Positions 1-8,312 of a stretch of DNA of 64,000 nucleotides are shown piece after piece. This DNA is from Pantoea eucrina (lineage in GTDB: Bacteria > Pseudomonadota > Gammaproteobacteria > Enterobacterales > Enterobacteriaceae). Location: positions 1 to 64,000 of the forward strand of contig NZ_MIPP01000002.1 of NCBI RefSeq assembly GCF_002095385.1. Reading direction: 5' to 3'. A model generated the notes under the pieces. The model saw only the letters and a list, made by a program, of their open reading frames with translations. It was not told the DNA's origin and made no database searches. The first letter of the stretch is position 1, and the number at the start of each line of letters is the position of its first letter. The translations under genes were made by a program, and so were the position numbers.

Positions 1-728
1 GGCGAGCGCGAAAGCGAGCCCAGCAGCGTGGAGCCGGTCGCCGTCATCAGCGCCAGCCAGAGCGTGCGCCAGGCTGTCCCGCAGCTGCCGCCCGCCAGAC
101 AGGAGAGGCTCCAGATTGAGGGATCCTGCAGGTTAGCTAACAGGCCATCGGGCTGAAAGCTGCCGTCAACATCCTGTACGGAGACCACAAACATACTCAG
201 CACCGGATAGAGCACAAATACGCTGACCAGCGCGGTGATCAGCACCAGCGCCGCCACAACAAACGCATCCCCTCTCAGCACGCCGCGCTCGGCCAGCGCA
301 AAGGCGAAAAGCAGCAGAAAGGTGGTCAGCAGTAAAATTGCGCCAGCTCCCATTGCAGGCTGCCCCTGTTCCAGCGTGCCAAACTGATTCTCCAGCCACA
401 GCCAGCTCCAGCCGCTGTAGCCAATGGCATGGCCCTCAATCACCAGAAACAGAATCCCCAGCGCGCTGAATAACAGCAGCAGCGCGCTGCGCTGTCTGCC
501 CGGCATCAGGCCACTGACACCGCATAACAGCCAGAGGGTCAGCGCGCCCCACAGCCACGGATGTGCCGCGAGCTGCCACAGCGCCGGCGCGCTGGCCTCA
601 TCACGCCAGAGCGACAGGATCCAGCCGGTATCAAAAAAACCCGCTTCCAGGCTGTACCAGGGCAGCAGCGCCAGCGCTACGGCCCCCGATAGCAGAGCGC
701 CTGTCAAACGGCGATTATGTGCATTCAT
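1..728 (-). CDS. ABC transporter permease, FbpB/iron(III)-type, partial (5' part only)
   Basis: Inner-membrane permease whose coding sequence begins at 728 and runs off the left edge. The start ATG follows a GAGG ribosome site. About 240 residues are visible: a long N-terminal run of hydrophobic segments (near residues 10-25, 55-70, 80-100, 130-150, 160-180), then a loop containing SIWSLSCLAGG, as in the fused two-domain permeases of FbpA-type importers. It lies 74 bases downstream of the binding-protein gene on the same strand, so one operon is likely. In the last 20 bases the frame reads LLGSLSRS, while the neighbouring frame reads GLAFALA, the expected start of the next membrane helix. This suggests one missing G near position 19-22. 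Substrate is unknown. Confidence 0.75.
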   Translation of the reverse strand, partial: MNAHNRRLTGALLSGAVALALLPWYSLEAGFFDTGWILSLWRDEASAPALWQLAAHPWLWGALTLWLLCGVSGLMPGRQRSALLLLFSALGILFLVIEGHAIGYSGWSWLWLENQFGTLEQGQPAMGAGAILLLTTFLLLFAFALAERGVLRGDAFVVAALVLITALVSVFVLYPVLSMFVVSVQDVDGSFQPDGLLANLQDPSIWSLSCLAGGSCGTAWRTLWLALMTATGSTLLGSLSRS

Positions 729-802
729 ATAACACCTCGAACGGGAGGGAGCGGGCTGGCGCGATCTGCACCAGCCCGGAATATCTGTCTGCATAGATGG
801 GC

Positions 803-1831
803 TTACTGCGCGCCAGAGCCGATCTCTTTATCCCAGCGGCCGAGCAGCGCTTTACGTTTGGCCGTATCGCCATAGGTTTTGAAGTCGTAATCGATCAGTT
901 TGATGTTCTCAAAACGCGGCGCATATTCTGAGATTTCCGCAGTGCGGTTAGAGGGCAGCTGGAATGACTTCGCCTCTTTCATATGCGACTGCGCTTCTGC
1001 GCTGAGCGCCCAGTCATACCAGACTTTGGCATTGGCCAGATTGCGTGCGCCTTTCACAATTGACATCGAGCCGATTTCGTAGCCGGTGCCTTCACACGGC
1101 GCAACGGTTTTTATCGGGAATCCATCAACCTGCATGGCGACGGCATCGTGCATAAACACAATACCGACCGTCGCTTCACCGCGCGCTGCGGCTTTCACCG
1201 GTGCCGAACCCGATTTGGTATATTGTGAGATATTGGCATTGAGTTTTTTCAGATAATCAAAAGCCTTGTCCTCACCCATAATCTGCACCAGCGTGGCCAG
1301 CGTGTTGTATGCCGTGCCGGATGAATTCGGATTAGCGATCTGAATTTCGCCTTTAAAGGCCGGGTCAAGCAGGTCCGCCCAGCAGGTGGGTTCTTTCAGT
1401 TTTTTCTCTGCCAGCAGTTTCGTGTTGTATCCCCAGCCCAGCGCCCCCGCATAGATCCCCACGGTGCGATAACCGGCATTTTCCGCCTGTTTCTGTGCCC
1501 ATGGCTGCTGCTGATCGAGCAGCGGTGATTTGTAGACCTGCGTCAGTCCTTCCGCCGCCGCCTGCATATGCGGATCGCCGGTGCCGGCCCACCAGATATC
1601 GGTACGCGGATTACGCGCTTCACTGCGCAGACGAGCGTAGGCTTCACCGGCTGACAGCCGCACCATGCTCACTTTGATGTCAGGATGGCTCTGGCTGAAA
1701 ATACGCGTCATCTGTTCGCACACCACGACATCCGCTGAACAGATCATATTAAGATTGCCTGCAGCTGAGGCGGTTATCGGCAGGCCAGCCGCTGAGAGGG
1801 TGAGAGCAACGGCAAGGGATAGGGTTCGCAT
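803..1831 (-). CDS. ABC transporter periplasmic substrate-binding protein, FbpA/AfuA-type
   Basis: Periplasmic solute-binding protein of 342 residues. A signal peptide is visible (MRTLSLAVALTLSAAGLPIT, cleavage near ASA-AGN), followed by the fold typical of iron(III)/phosphonate/spermidine-like binding proteins: NMICSADVVVCEQM at the mature N terminus and the hinge segment YKSPLL...VGIYAGALGWGYNTKLL. The start at 1831 has AGGAG seven bases upstream. It is the first gene of an operon with the permease at 1-728 and faces a LacI-type regulator across a 210-base gap containing two operator-like dyads. Family members bind Fe3+ or small anionic organics. LacI control argues for an organic ligand rather than iron, but this is inference. 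Confidence 0.85.
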   Translation of the reverse strand: MRTLSLAVALTLSAAGLPITASAAGNLNMICSADVVVCEQMTRIFSQSHPDIKVSMVRLSAGEAYARLRSEARNPRTDIWWAGTGDPHMQAAAEGLTQVYKSPLLDQQQPWAQKQAENAGYRTVGIYAGALGWGYNTKLLAEKKLKEPTCWADLLDPAFKGEIQIANPNSSGTAYNTLATLVQIMGEDKAFDYLKKLNANISQYTKSGSAPVKAAARGEATVGIVFMHDAVAMQVDGFPIKTVAPCEGTGYEIGSMSIVKGARNLANAKVWYDWALSAEAQSHMKEAKSFQLPSNRTAEISEYAPRFENIKLIDYDFKTYGDTAKRKALLGRWDKEIGSGAQ

Positions 1832-1870
1832 AGTAGTCTCCTGTCGGGCAGAGGGTGCGCATTAATTGTT

Positions 1871-1890
1871 ATTTGCACGTGTGTGCAAAT
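1871..1890. promoter_or_regulatory. Operator 1 for the LacI-type repressor (perfect dyad)
   Basis: Perfect inverted repeat with arms ATTTGCAC and GTGCAAAT around a 4-base centre (GTGT). It lies 40 bases upstream of the binding-protein start (1831) and in front of the lacI-type gene at 2042. A second, related copy lies at 1980-1999. Size and symmetry fit LacI/GalR operators. Confidence 0.7.
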
Positions 1891-1979
1891 TAGTAACGGA
1901 CAGAAAATAGGCTGTCAAACGCTGTACTCTGCAATTGACTGCCTGCGTCACAAAAATGCAACATTTAAGCCGAAGGATA

Positions 1980-1999
1980 ATTTGCACAGCTTTGCAATT
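1980..1999. promoter_or_regulatory. Operator 2 for the LacI-type repressor (imperfect dyad)
   Basis: Same left arm ATTTGCAC as the site at 1871-1890, with right arm TTGCAATT matching 6 of 8 bases. The two sites are 109 bases centre to centre, a spacing that could allow looping or separate control of the two divergent promoters. Confidence 0.55.
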
Positions 2000-2041
2000 T
2001 GCGGCAGACTCAGTTAAGCGACGGGAGTTGAGGATGTAACC

Positions 2042-3076
2042 ATGCATAACGATAAAGCGGGCGTCAGCGCGCAGGATGTGGCAGCGCGGGCCGGAGTCTC
2101 CCGGTCAGCCGTTTCACGTGCTTTTACGCCGGGTGCCAGCGTCTCTGCCGCTACGCGGGCCAGAGTAATGAAAGCCGCAGAAGAGCTGGGGTATCACGTA
2201 AATCATCTGGCACGCGGCCTGGTGCGTAACCGCAGCGGCATTGTCTGTCTGATTGTCTCAGAGATCGCCACGCCCTACCGCGCGACGCTGGTGCGCTGGC
2301 TGACACAATTTTTGCAGGAGGCGGGCAAAGTGGCGATGGTGATCAATACCGATCGCTCTGACAGCAGCGTGTCGGCCGCGCTGCTGCAGGCGATCAATTT
2401 CCGCGCCGACGCCTCGATTATCCTGTCAGGCATGCCGGACCGTGCCATCACCGCCCAGTGCTACCGGCACGGACAGCGCATCATTCTGATTAACCGCGAT
2501 GAAACGCTGCCAGGCTCGCTCAGCATTCATCTGGACGCGCAAAGCGCTGCTGAAACCGCCGTTATGGCCTTTCAGCGCGCGGGCTGCCGCCATCTTGCCT
2601 TTGCTAACTCGCTGGCCGGCACGCCCAGTCTGCAGAAGCGTGAAGCGGCGTTTCTGGCCGTTGCGGATGCCGCTGGCCTGCACGTTACCGTTGAGAGGTT
2701 TGGGACAACCTCATATGAGAGCGGACAAATTCTGGCACACCGTCTGCTGACGCGCGCGCAGCGGCCTGATGCGATATTTTGCGTGACAGACCTTATCGCC
2801 TGCGGCGTGATGGATGAAGCGCGTCACCGCTTCCGGCTACGGGTGCCAGACGATCTCTGCCTGTTCGGCTATGACAACATTGCGCAGGCGGGCTGGGCGT
2901 CCTATAACCTGACAACCTTTGCACAGCCAGTAGAGCAGTTTGCACGTGACGCCGTGGCCTGGCTTAGCGCCACGGAATCGGGCGAGCATGGTGCCTCCGG
3001 TACGGATGGAGAGCCGCCCGCGTCGCGTCTTTATCAGGCAGAGGTGATCTGGCGCGGCTCGGTGCGCGGCGGATGA
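2042..3076 (+). CDS. LacI/GalR-family transcriptional regulator
   Basis: DNA-binding repressor of 344 residues. The N-terminal LacI helix-turn-helix covers residues 8-33 (AARAGVSRSAVSRAF), with a hinge helix ending near residue 57 (HVNHLARGLVRNRSG). The periplasmic-binding-protein-like effector domain follows (VCLIVSEIATPYRATLVRW; FGYDNIAQAGWASYNLTT near the C terminus). The start has GAGG eight bases upstream. It is divergent from the FbpA-type importer, and the two dyads between them are its probable operators. The ligand cannot be read from sequence; local autoregulation is likely. Confidence 0.9.
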   Translation: MHNDKAGVSAQDVAARAGVSRSAVSRAFTPGASVSAATRARVMKAAEELGYHVNHLARGLVRNRSGIVCLIVSEIATPYRATLVRWLTQFLQEAGKVAMVINTDRSDSSVSAALLQAINFRADASIILSGMPDRAITAQCYRHGQRIILINRDETLPGSLSIHLDAQSAAETAVMAFQRAGCRHLAFANSLAGTPSLQKREAAFLAVADAAGLHVTVERFGTTSYESGQILAHRLLTRAQRPDAIFCVTDLIACGVMDEARHRFRLRVPDDLCLFGYDNIAQAGWASYNLTTFAQPVEQFARDAVAWLSATESGEHGASGTDGEPPASRLYQAEVIWRGSVRGG

Positions 3077-3096
3077 CGCCGCGTCAGCCGGGCTGA

Positions 3097-3504
3097 CTAC
3101 TCATGCAGCGCCAGCCCTTTGATCGCTTTGTCGACCGCTTTTTTCGGACCAAAAAGCGCCAGGCCAACCAGATTCATCTCCTGCGCGTTTTCTGCCAGAA
3201 ACACCTCGCGGTTAGCCGCGTCGTTGCCGGTAGAAAACATCGCTTCTACATAGGGTATCAGCGTCAGTTCACGCTCCAGCCCCTGGCGATGCGCGCGCTG
3301 CAGGCCAGCGAGATTGCCGGAAAACACCCGCATCGGCTGTCCGGCGATCCGGCCATAGTGACGTCCCTGCGCATCGATGTAGGGTTCCCCCAGCATCTCC
3401 GGTGCCCCGGCGGCAAGGCCGGTAGCGATAAACGCCACCACGTTCAGACGCTGCCAGGTGGCTAAATCATCGCGTACGATCAGGGCAATTTTGGTGTCAG
3501 ACAT
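3097..3504 (-). CDS. DUF2000 family protein
   Basis: Small cytoplasmic protein of 135 residues. It matches the DUF2000 family pattern: KIALIVRDDLATWQRLNV at the N terminus, a central EPYIDAQG segment and LVGLALFGPKKAVDKAI at the C terminus. Function is unknown; the fold is peptidyl-tRNA-hydrolase-like in related families. It is transcribed in the same direction as the AraC-type regulator immediately upstream (33-base gap), a pairing common in enterobacteria, so it is probably part of that regulon. Confidence 0.75.
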   Translation of the reverse strand: MSDTKIALIVRDDLATWQRLNVVAFIATGLAAGAPEMLGEPYIDAQGRHYGRIAGQPMRVFSGNLAGLQRAHRQGLERELTLIPYVEAMFSTGNDAANREVFLAENAQEMNLVGLALFGPKKAVDKAIKGLALHE

Positions 3505-3537
3505 GGCATAACGCTCTCTTCAGAAAGGAAAACGCTA

Positions 3538-4395
3538 TCATTCCTGATGCGGCGGTGCGCCGTATAGAACGTTTGTGCACGCCCGCTGATAGGCCGCCGG
3601 CGTCATATGCCAGGCGCGCCGGAACCAGCGGCCGAGATGACTCTGATCGGCAAACCCGGTGCGGGCAGCGACTTCAACCGGTGCCACGCCCTGCGCCAGC
3701 AGCGCGCGCGCCGCGCGCAGCCGCAGGCGCACCAGATAAGCGTGCGGCGACTGACCAAACGCCTGCCGGAACTGGCGCGTCAGGCGAAAACGATCCAGCC
3801 CGGCAAGACGCGAGAGTTCGTCGAGTCCGATATCCTGTGCCATAAAATCATGCAGATAGTCGCGCAGCAGCAGCATCTGACGCTGTGCCGCCGTCTCAGG
3901 CCGCTCCGGACGCCGTTCAAGATGCCGCGACAAAAGCGTTATCAACTGCTCCAGCGTCTGATCGCGCGCCAGACGCCCTTCGCGCTGGTGAATGGCATAC
4001 CACGCCTCTTCAGTGGCGCGGGCAAGCTGCACGTCATCCGTCAGCGTATGCCGGAATGCGCCGCCGATCCGGGCGATATCTCCCTGTCCGCGCTGCTGCA
4101 TCATGTCAGCCACCCACGGCTGCGGCAGGTAAAGCATGACATAGGTAAAACCCGCAGCCTCCGGCGCGTGGCCATCATGCACCGCGCCCGGTTCAATAAG
4201 AATGACGCGGCCGGGGGTGCTGGTATGCAGTGCGCGACGGCAGTTAAAGCGCTGCAGTCCCTGCCGGGTCACCCCGACCAGCAGCTCATCGTGATCGTGT
4301 GCGTCGTAAGCGTGACCGCTGAAGTGGGCGTTGATACTCTCAATGCCGGTCTCCTGGTCGCGTCGCAGCTCAACCCAATCTTTATTTTCTGACAT
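3538..4395 (-). CDS. AraC-family transcriptional regulator
   Basis: Regulator of 285 residues from the chosen start ATG at 4395 (MSENKDWVEL). An upstream in-frame start at 4479 would add 28 residues unlike the family. The N-terminal half is a cupin-like arm with clustered histidines (HAYDAHDHDELLVG) and GRVILIEPGAVHDG. The C-terminal 100 residues hold both AraC helix-turn-helix motifs (LSRLAGLDRFRLTRQFR and VAARTGFADQSHLGRWFR). It is followed on the same strand by the DUF2000 gene. Confidence 0.9.
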   Translation of the reverse strand: MSENKDWVELRRDQETGIESINAHFSGHAYDAHDHDELLVGVTRQGLQRFNCRRALHTSTPGRVILIEPGAVHDGHAPEAAGFTYVMLYLPQPWVADMMQQRGQGDIARIGGAFRHTLTDDVQLARATEEAWYAIHQREGRLARDQTLEQLITLLSRHLERRPERPETAAQRQMLLLRDYLHDFMAQDIGLDELSRLAGLDRFRLTRQFRQAFGQSPHAYLVRLRLRAARALLAQGVAPVEVAARTGFADQSHLGRWFRRAWHMTPAAYQRACTNVLYGAPPHQE

Positions 4396-4451
4396 AGTCT
4401 CGTCCCTTCCGGCAGCGGTGCAGATTATCTGGCTACAGCGTGCGGGTAAAA

Positions 4452-5354
4452 TCAGGCGGCCGCAAGCGCAGTGAGCCACGCTATCAGCGCCCGGGCGTCG
4501 GGCTGCTGCAGCGTGCGCTGCGGCCAGGCGAGATAGTAGGGCTTACTGAGCGGCAGGCTGAAGCTATCTGCGATCGCCAGATCGCCCCGCGCCAGCTCAG
4601 CGGCAATAAGACGCCGCTGACCCAGCAGCAGCCCGGCCCCCGCAACCGCAGCATCTATCGCCAGCGACGTGAGGTTAAAGGTGAAAGCGGGCTGCTGCGC
4701 GGGTTCGCCGTGGCCGCGCGCCTGCAGCCAGCTTTGCCAGTCCGGCAGAAAACGCCCCTCATTGCCCCAGTCGAGATGGATCAGCGGCGCCTGGTTAAAT
4801 AGCCGATCGCGCGGGAAGCGCTGCAGCAGCGCCGGGCTGGCTACCGGCAGCACCTCGTCATGAAACAGCCGCTGTTTCTCCAGCTGCGGATAGCGATCGT
4901 CACCGAATACGATAGCGAAATCAGCCGGCGTGGCGCTGAAGTCGACCTGTGCATGGGTGCCATGCAGGCAGAGGTCGCTCGCGGGACAGCACGCGCGCCA
5001 GTGGTTCAGCTGCGGCATCAGCCACTTTGACGCCAGCGCCGGCAGTGCGTACAGAGTCAGCGCAGGCCGGCTGGCCGCCTGGCGCAGACTGAGCTGTCCC
5101 ATCCGCAGGATATCAAACGCTTCTGAAACATAGCGCAGATAGGCCCGGCCGCTCTCTGTCAGCATGACCCCGTTTTGCGTGCGCACAAACAGAGCGTGAC
5201 CCAGCAGCGTCTCCAGCTGGCGGATCTGCTGGCTGATCGCCGCCGGCGTCAGCGCCAGGTGCGCGGCTGCTTTTGCAAGACTGCCCAGCTCTGCAGCAGC
5301 TTTGAACGCGAGAATAAGGCTGATCTTTGGCAGACGCGAAGCACTGACGGACAT
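4452..5354 (-). CDS. LysR-family transcriptional regulator
   Basis: LysR-type regulator of 300 residues. The start at 5354 is preceded by AAGGAAA. The winged helix-turn-helix is near residues 20-45 (GSLAKAAAHLALTPAAISQQ), followed by QLETLLGHALFVRTQNG and a periplasmic-binding-like effector domain. Architecture resembles GcvA/TrpI-type members. It is divergent from the 2-oxoglutarate dioxygenase-like gene at 5452 with 97 bases between, so that gene is its most likely target. Confidence 0.88.
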   Translation of the reverse strand: MSVSASRLPKISLILAFKAAAELGSLAKAAAHLALTPAAISQQIRQLETLLGHALFVRTQNGVMLTESGRAYLRYVSEAFDILRMGQLSLRQAASRPALTLYALPALASKWLMPQLNHWRACCPASDLCLHGTHAQVDFSATPADFAIVFGDDRYPQLEKQRLFHDEVLPVASPALLQRFPRDRLFNQAPLIHLDWGNEGRFLPDWQSWLQARGHGEPAQQPAFTFNLTSLAIDAAVAGAGLLLGQRRLIAAELARGDLAIADSFSLPLSKPYYLAWPQRTLQQPDARALIAWLTALAAA

Positions 5355-5451
5355 TAACGTTTCCTTAGCAGGGAAGTAATGATTTATCGTTACGCATTCC
5401 CGCCGCAGCAACGTAGAGTTTCAGTACACTGTTGCTATCGGGAACCGCACT

Positions 5452-6222
5452 ATGTCTGGATTAATACGTTGTGACCTGCATCCGCTGGCGGACGCTGACT
5501 GGCGCGCGCAGTGTCGCGCGCAGCTGGAACAACACGGCGCCCTGGTGCTGCGGCAATTTCTGCAGCCAGCAGCGCTGCAGGCTATCATTACAGAAGGGAA
5601 CGCGCAGCGCCATCTTGCCTGGCATACGCGCAGCAATCATAACGTCTATCTGCTGAAAACAGACGAGACATTGAGCGCAGACCACCCCCGTAACCGCGAT
5701 GTCATCAGCACCAAAGGCTGTATTACCGATGAGGCGATCGCTCACGACTCACCGCTGCGTCATCTGTACAACGACACGCTGTTTAAGCAGTTTCTCTGCG
5801 ACGTGCTGAACGAGAGCGCCCTCTATCCTTATGCCGATCCGCTCTCGTCAATCAACCTGCACTATGCCGCACAGGGTCAGGAGCTGGGCTGGCATTTCGA
5901 CAACTCCTCCTTTGCCATTACCCTGCTGCTGCAGAAGCCGCAGGCAGGCGGCGTGTTCCAGTACGTACGCGATCTGCGCGATGCTGACGCGGGCGAGATG
6001 AACTACGACGGCGTCGCCGCAGTGCTCAATGAAGCCCGCACGCCGGATGCGCTGGCGATTGAGGCGGGCGATCTGGTGCTGTTTCGCGGACGCAATTCGC
6101 TTCATCGCGTAACGCCGACCGAAGGTGATATCACCCGCATGCTGGCGGTGCTCGCTTACAATACGCAGCCAGGAATTGCGCTGTCAGAGACCGCCCGCAT
6201 GACGTTTTACGGCCGGCTGTGA
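5452..6222 (+). CDS. 2-oxoglutarate/Fe(II)-dependent dioxygenase-like protein
   Basis: Protein of 256 residues with a readable jelly-roll facial triad: HFD near residues 147-149 (GWHFDNSSF) and a distal histidine near 222 (GRNSLHRVTP), followed by an arginine (GDITRML) suited to binding 2-oxoglutarate. It resembles HalD/ArpA-like hydroxylases of unknown substrate. The divergent LysR gene is the likely regulator. Its last 39 bases overlap, tail to tail, with the DUF2817 gene on the other strand. Confidence 0.75.
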   Translation: MSGLIRCDLHPLADADWRAQCRAQLEQHGALVLRQFLQPAALQAIITEGNAQRHLAWHTRSNHNVYLLKTDETLSADHPRNRDVISTKGCITDEAIAHDSPLRHLYNDTLFKQFLCDVLNESALYPYADPLSSINLHYAAQGQELGWHFDNSSFAITLLLQKPQAGGVFQYVRDLRDADAGEMNYDGVAAVLNEARTPDALAIEAGDLVLFRGRNSLHRVTPTEGDITRMLAVLAYNTQPGIALSETARMTFYGRL

Positions 6223-7287
6223 CAGCAGCGCCTGCCAGCCGCGCCGGAAAATTTGCTGCGTGCGGAATGCCGTCAGCTCGCGCCAGTCGCGGTCCTGTGG
6301 CCAGAACCCCTCAACCAGCTGCTGTTTGAGGGCCTGCCCGGCCGCACTCTGCACATCGCCCTCTAAGTGCAGCCAGTGATCGTCCCGCACCCGCCGGTGC
6401 ATCTCCTCACCCGCGTAAGTGCCACACTCCACCACCAGCGGCAGGATGGCACCGTGCGGCAGCTGATCCAGCAGAAACTGCGAAACGTAACCGGTGGCCG
6501 TTGCCGTGATGCCGGTGGCGCTCTCCTGCCCGCTGCCGGTATCGATCAGCGTCAGCCATTCACCATACAGCTCGCGTCCCCGGGCGTGCACAGGAACTTG
6601 CTTCTGCGCAATGCCCAGCAGCATCGGGTGTCCCCATGCGCCTGCGCCGGTATGCAGATCGAAACTCAGGATCTGTTCTGCCCGCAGCAGATGCCCGGTT
6701 ACGATCTTCTGCAGCGTCTGCTGCGACCAGGTGGCGTGCTTTCCGCCATAAAACAGACCATCAGCGTGCTGATACTGTCCGGCCTCCACCACCCGCTTGA
6801 TCGCCGGCCAGCCGTCGCGCTGCAGCGCGGCAGCCAGCAGCCGATCCGCCTCTGCCCGCTCGCCGTGATAAAACGCGTGATAGCGTGCATAGTCAGCGTT
6901 ATCCGGCAGCGGCGCGCTGAACGGAATAAAATTGCGGTTCAGATCGATATTCTCTTCATTGACGCGCCGCAGATGCGCCGCTCCCCACGGGTTCAGCAGA
7001 TGAATCAGCATCACGGCACACTCTGCCGGTAAGCGGGCCGCATCGAGACTGTTCAGCCACTCTATCTGATTATCCGACCCGTAATATCCCTCCACGCCGT
7101 GCGTGCCGGAGATAATCAGCATGACGCGCGAGGCGTGCGGGTTGCCAATCACGGCAAGATCGGTAAACAGCGCTTCACCGGCCGGACCGCATAACGGATG
7201 CTGCCAGGTGTGCAGCACCCCTTTTTTATGCTCAACGGCAGCCAGGAAGCGGGCCCGTTGCGTGCGGTAATCGGTCAGGTTATGCAT
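6184..7287 (-). CDS. DUF2817 (M14-like zinc carboxypeptidase-type) protein
   Basis: Protein of 367 residues from ATG 7287, preceded by AGGAG. An alternative in-frame start at 7317 is less well placed. Visible M14-like features are SGTHGVEGYYGSDNQ (zinc ligands H and E), a downstream HLLNPWGAAHLRRVNEENIDLNRNF region with the family arginine/asparagine, and FDLHTGAG (third ligand H). The protein is probably a cytoplasmic metallo-hydrolase; substrate unknown. It lies 39 bases downstream of the amino-acid-binding protein gene on the same strand, suggesting use of an imported peptide or amino-acid derivative. Confidence 0.8.
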   Translation of the reverse strand: MHNLTDYRTQRARFLAAVEHKKGVLHTWQHPLCGPAGEALFTDLAVIGNPHASRVMLIISGTHGVEGYYGSDNQIEWLNSLDAARLPAECAVMLIHLLNPWGAAHLRRVNEENIDLNRNFIPFSAPLPDNADYARYHAFYHGERAEADRLLAAALQRDGWPAIKRVVEAGQYQHADGLFYGGKHATWSQQTLQKIVTGHLLRAEQILSFDLHTGAGAWGHPMLLGIAQKQVPVHARGRELYGEWLTLIDTGSGQESATGITATATGYVSQFLLDQLPHGAILPLVVECGTYAGEEMHRRVRDDHWLHLEGDVQSAAGQALKQQLVEGFWPQDRDWRELTAFRTQQIFRRGWQALLSQPAVKRHAGGL

Positions 7288-7326
7288 AATTCTCCTGCTG
7301 GCAGATAACGGATCCACACATCCCGA

Positions 7327-8094
7327 TCAGGGGTAGACTTTATATTTGAAATACTTCTGCGCCAGACGATCGTAGGTACCGTTGCGGTGCAGTTCTGCCA
7401 GAGCCGCATTAATCAGTTTAAGATTTGCGACATCATCTTTGCGCAGCCCGATTCCCACGCCGTTACCTAATACGGCTTTATCGGTCAGGGTCACTTTATT
7501 CACATATTTCTTTCCTTCTGCGGTATTCAGGAAGCCCTGATCGGCAGACACCGCATTCGCCAGCGTGCCATCAAGGCGTCCGGCAACGAGATCGGGATAA
7601 ATCTCCATCTGGTTGGGATAGGAGACCACGCTGACGCCTTTGGGTGCCCAGTAAGTCTGCGCGTAGGTTTCCTGAATAGTCCCCTGCGCTACGCCGATGT
7701 TTTTACCGCGCAGCGTGGCGATATCATCAGTCAGGGCGCTGTCAGCCGGGGTGATGAGCGCGCTGGGGGTGACATAAAGCATATCGCTGAATGCAACCTG
7801 CTCGCGTCGTTTCTCCGTCATCGACATGGCTGACAAAATCGCGTCAAACTTCTTTGCCTGCAGCGCCGGAATAGAGCCATCAAAGCCAATCTGAACCCAT
7901 TTGCAGCTCACTTTGGCCTGGGCACAAATGGCGTTGCCGAGATCGATGTCAAACCCCTGCAGCGAGCCATCGCTGGCTTTGGATTCAAAAGGGGGAAAGG
8001 TGGGATCGACGCCAAAACGCAGCGTCTGTTGCGCCGCGGCTGACTGAATAACGCAGTACGAGAGCAGCAGAGCCAGTGAAATTCGCTTATACAT
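7327..8094 (-). CDS. Periplasmic amino-acid-binding protein (HisJ/ArgT/ArtJ-type)
   Basis: Solute-binding protein family 3, 255 residues. The signal peptide is MYKRISLALLLSYCVIQSAA. The mature N terminus LRFGVDPTFPPFESKASDG and GFDIDLGNAICAQ are hallmarks of lysine/arginine/histidine binding proteins; YFKYKVYP ends the domain. The start at 8094 follows GGAGAG. No permease or ATPase gene accompanies it, so it must share membrane components encoded elsewhere. It probably forms an operon with the DUF2817 gene downstream. Confidence 0.87.
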   Translation of the reverse strand: MYKRISLALLLSYCVIQSAAAQQTLRFGVDPTFPPFESKASDGSLQGFDIDLGNAICAQAKVSCKWVQIGFDGSIPALQAKKFDAILSAMSMTEKRREQVAFSDMLYVTPSALITPADSALTDDIATLRGKNIGVAQGTIQETYAQTYWAPKGVSVVSYPNQMEIYPDLVAGRLDGTLANAVSADQGFLNTAEGKKYVNKVTLTDKAVLGNGVGIGLRKDDVANLKLINAALAELHRNGTYDRLAQKYFKYKVYP

Positions 8095-8270
8095 AATTCT
8101 CTCCGGAAGGCTGAAAGCACAGAGAGCAGTCATATCATGACCCGCAGCATTCAGCCAGAGCGGCAGCCACGATTTGCAGAGCAAATTCTTATAATAGTTA
8201 GGGGGTTAGCGAAAATTACGACGGCCATCAGATTAGCTTAAGGCAGCGGGTGACGTTTTCCTGACTGAAA

Positions 8271-8300
8271 CCCGGCACGAAGCGGCCGCTCCGTGCCGGG
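8271..8300 (-). terminator. Near-perfect 30-base palindrome, probable terminator of the dehydrogenase gene
   Basis: CCCGGCACG and CGTGCCGGG flank an inner AGCGGCCGCT palindrome, giving a 30-base dyad with one mismatched pair. It lies 13 bases beyond the stop of the gene at 8313-9314 on the minus strand. Only a short T-rich stretch follows, so termination strength is uncertain. Confidence 0.55.
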
Positions 8301-8312
8301 TGAATCACGTTA

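Noticed and set aside
3555..4392. Long plus-strand open frames over the AraC gene
   Set aside because: Shadow frames on GC-rich coding DNA; the minus strand encodes a clear AraC protein.
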